The position numbers and the translations under genes are program-made. A stretch of 11,298 bases of DNA, taken from positions 1 through 11,298 of the forward strand of contig JAGGWE010000238.1 in assembly GCA_021157665.1 (NCBI GenBank), written 5' to 3'. This DNA is from Sulfurimonas sp. Its GTDB lineage: Bacteria > Campylobacterota > Campylobacteria > Campylobacterales > Sulfurimonadaceae. This document shows positions 5,920-11,298 of the stretch, one piece after another; position 1 is the stretch's first letter; each line of letters opens with the position of its first letter. A model generated the notes under the pieces. That model saw nothing but the letters and a program-made list of their open reading frames with translations, was not told the DNA's origin and did no database searches.

Positions 5920-7416
5920 TTAATCCTTTTTACAGCCATATGGCATTATGTTATTTTCTTTTAGTGAATTATCACAAAGATCTATATTATCAGCTACATT
6001 ATCATTATCAACATCAAACTCAACTGGATAAGTATCTAAAACTTCAAGTGAATTATCAGTATGCAAATTAACTTTAGATGTAAATTCATCAGCTGTTCCA
6101 TTAATCGCAACAACAAGAAGTCCCATTGCATCTAAAATACGATACTGAGCAAACAGTTGATCATACTCTGCTTTAATTATTTGAGAACGAGAGTTTATAA
6201 CATCATTTTGTGCAGATAAAAGATCTAGTAATGATCTTCTTCCTAAATCATATTCTTCTTTATAAAGTTCCAATGTTTTTTCAGAAAATTCACTATATTC
6301 TCTTAAATCTTTAAGTTGATTATCAACCATATGATAAGCATTCCAAGATAGATCTAAACCTTCAACAACTTGTCTTTTAAGATCTCTTTGAATCTCTATC
6401 TCTTGATTTATTTTACTTACATGCTTTTGCACTGTAGCTACATCTGAACCACCACGGAATAGATTATAGTTCATTACGATACGAGCTTTAAATCTGTCAT
6501 CTGCCTGATCAAACCTATTACCCAATTCATCATGGTCATTAAGAGTTTGACTAAGCTCTAAATCTATTTTAGGATAGTACTCTTTTTTACTTTGTCTCCA
6601 AAGTGCTTGTTCACCCTTTATATTATAACGACTAACCAACATAGACGGATTGTTATCTATTGAGTACAATGCCGCTCTTTCAATACTCTCAGGCATATTC
6701 ATACTCAATTCAGGTTTTTTCATCTCACCAACATCTGGTAAACGACCCAAAATTCTTCTATATTTATACTCTGCATCAAGAGCATTGTTTTTTTCAACAG
6801 TTAAGTTTGAACGAGCTAAAGATAAGGCTGATTGAATCTTCTTAACTTCTGAATCTGTTGTTAAGCCCGATTCAAAAAGATCCTTTACTTTAGAATAGAT
6901 TGTTTCATTAATCTGAACATTCTCTCTCGCTGTTCCAATCAGTTCATAAGTTCTAAGTACATTTAAATAAGCATCAGTCATTCTATATGCCATATCATTA
7001 GCTTTTTCAAGATAATTATACGCCGCAGCTAAAATACGAGCCTCTTCAAAATCAACCTTATTTGTAGTTGAAAAACCATCAAACAGATTTTGAGTTAAAG
7101 TTAGAGAACTCTCATAAGTTCTGTAGTTTGCATTAGCTACATTGTGGTGAAAGTCATCATCTCTATCTAACTCTCCTGATTTCATATCACCTGCTTGATT
7201 ATATGTAACAGCAACCCTCAAATCTATTTGAGGATAATACTCAGACTCTGCGATACTTAAATCCTGTTGAGTAGCCCTAAAGTTTTTAAGTCTCTCTTGA
7301 ATTACAGGATTAGTATTTAATACCTCCACGACACTTTGTTGCAATGAGTTAGCCGATGTAACAGATGAAGATATGAAACCTGTTAAAGCTAAACATATAA
7401 AACTTTTTTTTAACAT
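5920..7416 (-). CDS. TolC-family outer membrane channel of type I secretion
   Basis: 498 residues with a signal peptide (about 1-23). The mature protein shows the internal duplication of TolC/OEP proteins: SEYYPQIDL (58-66) mirrors KEYYPKIDL (278-286), and QNLFDGFST (109-117) mirrors YNLFRGGSD (317-325). These mark the two barrel/coiled-coil halves, and the second half ends with the GRRSLLDLLSAQND segment. Three subunits form the outer-membrane channel that docks on the HlyD-type adaptor. An added C-terminal tail (about 450-498) carries an Asp/Cys motif (Asp468, 470, 472, 476, 479, Cys481, Cys495) like that of the OmpA-like protein encoded 2 bp further on. The start at 7416 is well supported by a strong TAAGGAG (7424-7430). 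It is the first gene of the secretion block, 101 bp after the response-regulator stop. Confidence 0.95.
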   Translation of the reverse strand: MLKKSFICLALTGFISSSVTSANSLQQSVVEVLNTNPVIQERLKNFRATQQDLSIAESEYYPQIDLRVAVTYNQAGDMKSGELDRDDDFHHNVANANYRTYESSLTLTQNLFDGFSTTNKVDFEEARILAAAYNYLEKANDMAYRMTDAYLNVLRTYELIGTARENVQINETIYSKVKDLFESGLTTDSEVKKIQSALSLARSNLTVEKNNALDAEYKYRRILGRLPDVGEMKKPELSMNMPESIERAALYSIDNNPSMLVSRYNIKGEQALWRQSKKEYYPKIDLELSQTLNDHDELGNRFDQADDRFKARIVMNYNLFRGGSDVATVQKHVSKINQEIEIQRDLKRQVVEGLDLSWNAYHMVDNQLKDLREYSEFSEKTLELYKEEYDLGRRSLLDLLSAQNDVINSRSQIIKAEYDQLFAQYRILDAMGLLVVAINGTADEFTSKVNLHTDNSLEVLDTYPVEFDVDNDNVADNIDLCDNSLKENNIMPYGCKKD

Positions 7417-7467
7417 TTTATCGCTCCTTAATTACCTTTTAAAGTAATATTTTATGTTCTTATTACT

Positions 7468-7501
7468 ATTGTATCTTACACTAATGAGTTAGTAGTGAGT
7501 T
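7468..7501 (-). promoter_or_regulatory. Candidate secretion-operon promoter with OmpR/PhoB-type direct repeats
   Basis: On the minus strand AACTCA occurs at 7496-7501 and again at 7485-7490, exactly 11 bp apart. A -10-like TACAAT follows at 7468-7473, 11 bp beyond the second repeat. A 6-bp repeat with 5-bp spacer, overlapping the -35 region, is how OmpR/PhoB winged-helix regulators activate. No good -35 hexamer is present, as expected for an activator-dependent promoter. The regulator encoded immediately upstream is the obvious candidate. The repeat is seen; the binding is inferred. Confidence 0.45.
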
Positions 7502-7525
7502 TTAAGATTTATCTTATCTAAAACT
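7498..7525 (-). repeat. AT-rich hairpin over the response-regulator stop codon
   Basis: AGTTTTA (7498-7504) and TAAAACT (7519-7525) are perfect complements, and three more pairs can form inside after a one-base bulge. It spans the TAG stop (7518-7520) and touches the distal direct repeat. It could weaken read-through from the regulator genes into the secretion block, but without G/C pairs or a T-run it is a poor terminator. Confidence 0.25.
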
Positions 7526-8201
7526 TATAACCTACACCAAAAATATTTTTTATTGTGTCTTTTGGTAATTTTTTTCTTATATTTTTAATCATTGTTTTTA
7601 ATGGATCTAATTTATCATCTTCTAAATTTTCCCAAACTTCAGCTATTATTTCATCATAACTAAAAACAATATTTGGATTTAAAAGCAATAATTTGAGAAT
7701 CTGTTTCTCTTTGTTTGTAAATAAAACTTCCATATCATTATGAAGCATCTCTTCACTTACATAATTCCATACAAATCCATCCTCTAAATTTAAAACTTTT
7801 TTTGATTTAATATCAAATTTTGAAAATTCTAATACTGCTAAATCAAGTGCCTCTCTTAATTCATCTCTTGAGATTGGTTTTATAAGATATTTAACCAACT
7901 TTAACTCTATCGCTTCTAATAAATAATTTGTATTTGAATAAGCAGTTAGCATTATTACTTTAGTATTTTGATCATTTTCTCTTATTCGTTTTACTAAATC
8001 TAATCCATTAAGTTTTGGTAAGTTTATATCCACAATCATGATGTCTGGCTTTTTATTTTTATATATTTGGTATCCATCCTCACCATCAACAGCTTCATAT
8101 ACATTTAAAAAATGTCTTTTTAAATATTTTATATAATTATCTCGTATCTCTTTTTCATCTTCAACAAATAAAATACTATACGGCTTTGACTTATTATCCA
8201 T
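7518..8201 (-). CDS. OmpR/PhoB-type response regulator
   Basis: 227 residues. The receiver domain (about 6-125) has the acidic pocket Glu14-Asp15, the phospho-acceptor Asp58 in MIVDINLP, Thr86 in VIMLTAYS and Lys108 in YLIKPIS, so all residues needed for phosphorylation are present. The C-terminal part (about 140-227) is a winged-helix DNA-binding domain: FTNKEKQILKLLLLNPNIVFSYDEI, then KTMIKNIRKKL as recognition helix and the closing FGVGYKF. The ATG overlaps the kinase gene end by 8 nt (8194-8201), marking a cognate pair that is translated together. It lies directly upstream of the secretion genes, with an 11-bp-period direct repeat in the gap, so it probably controls them. That link rests on position and the repeat only. 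Confidence 0.95.
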   Translation of the reverse strand: MDNKSKPYSILFVEDEKEIRDNYIKYLKRHFLNVYEAVDGEDGYQIYKNKKPDIMIVDINLPKLNGLDLVKRIRENDQNTKVIMLTAYSNTNYLLEAIELKLVKYLIKPISRDELREALDLAVLEFSKFDIKSKKVLNLEDGFVWNYVSEEMLHNDMEVLFTNKEKQILKLLLLNPNIVFSYDEIIAEVWENLEDDKLDPLKTMIKNIRKKLPKDTIKNIFGVGYKF

Positions 8202-10542
8202 TTTTTACCTTTAATTTTATTATAAAACAAACACCTGTTGATTTGTTTTGTAAATTCAACTCTCCACCCAAACTATCTTCAATAATAATTTTAGCTATAT
8301 ACAAACCAAGTCCTGTTCCTTGTGTCTTATGTTTTGTCGTATAATATGGTTCAAATATTTTATCTTCTATCTCTTTACTCATACCACCTGCATTATCACA
8401 TATTCGTACATAATGATAGTTATCTATTTTTTCTACCTCTATTTTTATCTTAGAAGCTTTTTTATTATTCATTTGTATCGCATCTATTGCATTGTTTAAT
8501 ATAATCAAAAAAACTTGTTGTAACTCATTTGGATAAGCAAAACATTTATGTTCTGTTTTAATTCCCGACAAAATTTCTATATCATTAGATTTTAATTTTG
8601 TATCCAACACTTCAATAGCTTTATCTAAAATATCTTCTATAATAAAATTATATTTAACTTTATTTTGATCAAAAAAGTTTTTAAAATCATTAATTGTATT
8701 TGACATATATTTTGTTAATGATTCTATCTCAAGTAACTTTTCTTCTATAACCTCATTTTTAATCCCTTTTTCTTCAAGGGTATCATCAATTATAAGAACA
8801 GCAGAATTTACCTGAGAAAGTGGCTGTCTCCATTGATGTGTAATATTTTCAATCATCTCTCCCATTGCTGCAAGTTTACTTTGATGAAAAATCATTTTAT
8901 CTTTTTTTCGTGATTTTTCAAGTTCATCTTGAACTCTTCTTGTTAATTTTTTATTTTGTTTTTGTATAGCATATTGTCTAAAAACAATTATTAAAACTAT
9001 AACTAAAGCTACAATTATTAACTTCCAAAACAATGTATAATCAAACTGTTTTTCATATTTTGTAGTAAAATATTTTTCTAAAATACTTTGTTTTTGCTTA
9101 TTAGTTATACTATTTACAACTTTTTGAAAAATACGATAAAGCCTTACATTATCTTTAGCTATACCAAGTCCTAGTTCTAACTTATCATCAAAATATGCAC
9201 TTACCTTAAAGTTAGAATATGTTCCATTATGATAAGCATAATCTATAGCAACAGAGCTATCGGCATAACCAAAAACTTCTCCATCTTCTACTTTTTTCAA
9301 GCCATCATCTATATTTCTAACTTCTATGATATTAATATTTGGATATTTATTTTTAATCCTATTAACTAAAGCATGTTCTTTTACAACTGCTATTGACTCA
9401 CCATCAAGCACACTAAAATCTATGATACTTTTTTTATCTGCTAAAGTAATCATAACTAAAGATAATTCTAAAAATGGGTCTGTAAACTTTATGCTTTTTC
9501 TTCTTTGCTTAGTTGGAGTAGAAAAAGAGAGTATGTCACATTTTTCTTGTTTCATCGCTTCTAATGAGCCACTCCAACTTTGAGTTTTAAATATCTTTAC
9601 ATCTATACCTAATTTTTCTTCAAAAAGTTTCCAATAATCTGAAGCAATTCCCACATGCCGAGAATCTATTATTGCCTCGATTGGCATCGAATTTGGATCT
9701 ACACATATTTTTAAATTTTTCAGTGATTTAGTATATTTTAAATCATTATCAGTAAGTACATAATTTTTAAATTTATTTTGTGAAAAAAACCATTTATTTT
9801 TAAGACTTATCAACTTATCTTTACCAATATATTTTAAAGATTTATTTATAATACTTATAGCTTCTATCCAGTCTTTTCTTATTCCAAATACAAAATTTAA
9901 TTTTTCATCAAGATTAACAATATTTTTAAGGTTGCTATATCCAAGTTCATTTGCAAGACAATAAATTGAACTATTTCCAAGCATGGCATCAGCTTGGTTA
10001 GTTGCAACAGCTTTTATAACATCTTCCATCGTCTCATATTTAATTATTATAGAATTTTTAAATCTATTTGCTATTTTCACATCAGAGCAATTACTTCCAT
10101 GAATAGCTATTATTTTTGAATTTAAATCTTTAATAGACTCTATATCTTTTAAATTTTCTTTTGTTGTAATTATCATCTTTTGCATACTAATATATACATC
10201 AGAAAAATTTAAATATCCTTTTGTATCTTTAATGTCTTCACGAGTAATAAGACCATCAATCTGTCCCTCGTTAAGCATCTCTTGAATCTCAGAATAATTT
10301 CCAGTTTTTAACTTAAAATTTACACCACTTACTTTCTTTATCAAATTTAAAATATCATCATCATAAGCGCTAATTTTCCATCTTTTTTCTGTACCTAAAA
10401 TAATTTTTGGATGATTTTTTATAAACTTTATTTCAGAATCTGTAAGATTTAATAAATTTTTTTGATTTGCAGTTAATGTAAGAGTAATAAAAGTAGTTGT
10501 AAATAATAACAAAAATAATATTTTATTTAAACTACTTAACAA
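8194..10542 (-). CDS. Sensor histidine kinase with tandem periplasmic solute-binding domains
   Basis: 782 residues. An N-terminal hydrophobic signal or anchor (about 6-24) is followed by two periplasmic SBP_bac_3 domains (about 38-255 and 270-495; the second has the typical DILSFSTPTKQRRKSIKFTDPFLE stretch). One membrane helix follows (about 505-521), then a short coiled linker and the kinase core. The H-box ITHQWRQPLSQVN gives His569 as phospho-acceptor. The ATP-binding domain has N-box LNNAIDA, G1 DNAGGMS, F-box IFEPYYTTK and G2 GTGLGLYIAK, all intact. The layout resembles BvgS-like Venus-flytrap sensors but lacks PAS and phosphorelay domains. Ligands of such domains are often amino acids or other small polar molecules; this one is unknown. 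The start appears to be TTG at 10542, preceded by GGTGG (10553-10557), because no Met occurs before residue 90 and the signal segment begins here. It is coupled to the response regulator by an 8-nt overlap. Confidence 0.94.
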   Translation of the reverse strand: MLSSLNKILFLLLFTTTFITLTLTANQKNLLNLTDSEIKFIKNHPKIILGTEKRWKISAYDDDILNLIKKVSGVNFKLKTGNYSEIQEMLNEGQIDGLITREDIKDTKGYLNFSDVYISMQKMIITTKENLKDIESIKDLNSKIIAIHGSNCSDVKIANRFKNSIIIKYETMEDVIKAVATNQADAMLGNSSIYCLANELGYSNLKNIVNLDEKLNFVFGIRKDWIEAISIINKSLKYIGKDKLISLKNKWFFSQNKFKNYVLTDNDLKYTKSLKNLKICVDPNSMPIEAIIDSRHVGIASDYWKLFEEKLGIDVKIFKTQSWSGSLEAMKQEKCDILSFSTPTKQRRKSIKFTDPFLELSLVMITLADKKSIIDFSVLDGESIAVVKEHALVNRIKNKYPNINIIEVRNIDDGLKKVEDGEVFGYADSSVAIDYAYHNGTYSNFKVSAYFDDKLELGLGIAKDNVRLYRIFQKVVNSITNKQKQSILEKYFTTKYEKQFDYTLFWKLIIVALVIVLIIVFRQYAIQKQNKKLTRRVQDELEKSRKKDKMIFHQSKLAAMGEMIENITHQWRQPLSQVNSAVLIIDDTLEEKGIKNEVIEEKLLEIESLTKYMSNTINDFKNFFDQNKVKYNFIIEDILDKAIEVLDTKLKSNDIEILSGIKTEHKCFAYPNELQQVFLIILNNAIDAIQMNNKKASKIKIEVEKIDNYHYVRICDNAGGMSKEIEDKIFEPYYTTKHKTQGTGLGLYIAKIIIEDSLGGELNLQNKSTGVCFIIKLKVKNG

Positions 10543-10638
10543 AATAATTATACCACCTATTTTTATCTTGTCATTATTTTAACATTATTTAAGCAAAAAA
10601 GTTTTACAATATAACAAATAATGTAAATGGGGTGTATT
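10543..10638. promoter_or_regulatory. Divergent intergenic region with repeated CATTATTT octamer
   Basis: This 96-bp AT-rich gap must hold the promoters of the kinase operon (leftward) and the small plus-strand gene (rightward). CATTATTT occurs at 10572-10579 and 10583-10590 (11-bp period) and in inverted form at 10616-10623. For the rightward gene TACAAT (10605-10610) or TATAAC (10610-10615) could be a -10 hexamer. No convincing -35 element was found on either strand. The octamer spacing suggests a regulator site, but the low complexity makes chance a real alternative. Confidence 0.35.
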
Positions 10639-11112
10639 ATGTTTGTATCATCATATAGTACTTATATTCAAACTGATACTTCTGATAAAATCAATAAACA
10701 GAGGGTTTATAAAGCAGATAATGAGACTAAAGCTTTTGACTCTAAACTCAAAGAAAACAGATCAAGTATTGATTTTAAAAAATCTAATCTTCCTGTTGAT
10801 TATATATCAAAAAAACAAGTACTATCTAATAAACAACAATTAAATACATCAGAAAATAGTTTTCAAAAAAAAACAAAAAATCTTATAAATAAATTTACTT
10901 TACAAAACTCTTTAATCAATGTAAATACAGCTTATACAAGTAACTCTAAAATGTTTTCTTTACTTAAAAAGCCACATGCCATACTTGACCAAACTCCAAA
11001 TATACACAACACTCTACCAAAAGAGCCTATGGATATTAAAGAATTAAATATGCGTCATATTATGGTAAATACTTACATCGCTAATGATAACTACTATAAA
11101 GTAACTGCTTAA
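10639..11112 (+). CDS. Hypothetical protein, unrecognised, 157 residues
   Basis: I do not recognise this protein. The ATG at 10639 is chosen over the in-frame ATG at 10627 because GGGGTG (10629-10634) then falls at ribosome-binding distance; the upstream ATG overlaps that motif. From 10639 the product begins MFVSSYSTYIQTDTSDK. It has no signal peptide, membrane segment or Cys, and is rich in Lys, Asn and Ser in a probably disordered N-terminal two thirds. The C-terminal part (ELNMRHIMVNTYIANDNYYKVTA) looks more ordered and is the part most likely to be conserved. It is divergent from the kinase operon, with which it may share regulation. Its stop overlaps the stop of the next, opposite gene. 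The length, clean start and matching AT-rich codon use support a real gene. Confidence 0.7.
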   Translation: MFVSSYSTYIQTDTSDKINKQRVYKADNETKAFDSKLKENRSSIDFKKSNLPVDYISKKQVLSNKQQLNTSENSFQKKTKNLINKFTLQNSLINVNTAYTSNSKMFSLLKKPHAILDQTPNIHNTLPKEPMDIKELNMRHIMVNTYIANDNYYKVTA

Positions 11113-11298
11113 TCCTCTATCCAAGCATCAGTTTTAATAACTACTCCATTATCAAACTGTTTTAATTTAAAGGCTTTTGAGCATTTCCCATCATTAAAAT
11201 CCATAATTGCTACTTGAAGAATTTTTTTACATTTTTTGGGAATATCAAAGTGTCCTTTCATTCCAGTTAAGAACTGTTTTAGTGGGACTTTTTCATCC
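11109..11298 (-). CDS. Partial hypothetical protein, C-terminal 62 residues
   Basis: On the minus strand a frame is open from the window edge (first full codon 11295-11297) to the TAA at 11109-11111, giving 62 residues: DEKVPLKQFLTGMKGHFDIP, then KKCKKILQVAIMDFNDGKCS, ending TDAWIED. The start lies right of the window. It has two Cys, a basic stretch and a tidy hydrophobic/charged pattern like a small globular soluble domain, and I do not recognise a family. Its stop and the stop of the plus-strand gene share TTAA, a 4-nt convergent overlap. The frame is open throughout the available 190 bp and no competing frame looks better, so it is probably real. Confidence 0.6.
   Translation of the reverse strand, partial: DEKVPLKQFLTGMKGHFDIPKKCKKILQVAIMDFNDGKCSKAFKLKQFDNGVVIKTDAWIED

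Noticed and set aside
9326..9583. Plus-strand open frame inside the sensor kinase gene (85 codons)
   Set aside because: It lies wholly opposite a well-supported solute-binding domain, has no ribosome-binding site and no recognisable protein features.
10627..10641. ATG at 10627 as start of the small plus-strand gene
   Set aside because: The G-rich motif right after it (10629-10634) is well placed as ribosome-binding site for the ATG at 10639, and nothing suitable precedes 10627.
1..11298. CRISPR array, tRNA or rRNA genes
   Set aside because: No regularly spaced direct repeats with spacers, no tRNA-like cloverleaf with acceptor CCA/T-loop signature and no rRNA-like sequence were seen; the 1091-1371 fold is far larger than a tRNA.

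Overview
The window is AT-rich and gene-dense and reads as a Campylobacterota (epsilonproteobacterial) chromosome, perhaps of the Sulfurimonas/Arcobacter/Sulfurospirillum kind. This rests on the C-terminus of DnaK, the histidine-kinase H-box of the ITHQWRQPLSQ type with tandem periplasmic binding domains, the NosL-like lipoprotein and the base composition. The genus is a guess.

Layout. Positions 1-467 (+) hold the C-terminal end of dnaK. A NosL-like copper-type lipoprotein gene (503-1003, -) converges on it. Positions 1091-1371 form a large structured non-coding element. From there to 10542 all genes are on the minus strand, so the transcription order runs from right to left: a sensor histidine kinase with two solute-binding domains (TTG start at 10542), an OmpR-type response regulator (8201), a 101-bp gap with a candidate regulator site and promoter, then a tight four-gene block: TolC-like outer-membrane protein (7416), OmpA-like protein with a thrombospondin-type-3 calcium motif (5917), LapB/HlyB-type ABC exporter (TTG start at 4848) and HlyD-type membrane fusion protein (2699). 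To the right an unrecognised 157-residue protein is read on the plus strand (10639-11112). A partial unrecognised gene on the minus strand (11109-11298) shares its stop region.

How the genes fit together. TolC, ABC exporter and HlyD make a complete type I secretion channel, with an OmpA-like peptidoglycan-binding partner encoded between TolC and the exporter. The two-component system directly upstream probably controls it: a perfect 6-bp direct repeat with 11-bp period, the geometry used by OmpR/PhoB regulators, lies just upstream of a -10-like hexamer ahead of tolC. No secreted substrate (RTX adhesin or similar) is in the window.

Most notable observations. (1) The 281-nt element at 1091-1371 folds on paper into a closed junction: a 40-nt outer stem, two large hairpins and a CCC-TTC-GGG mini-hairpin, with no unassigned base at the junction. 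(2) The C-terminal tail of the TolC protein carries the same Asp/Cys motif, in identical spacing, as the calcium-type linker of the adjacent OmpA-like protein. (3) The ABC exporter has Gln where the H-loop His is expected. (4) The 11-bp-period direct repeats sit in front of the secretion operon.
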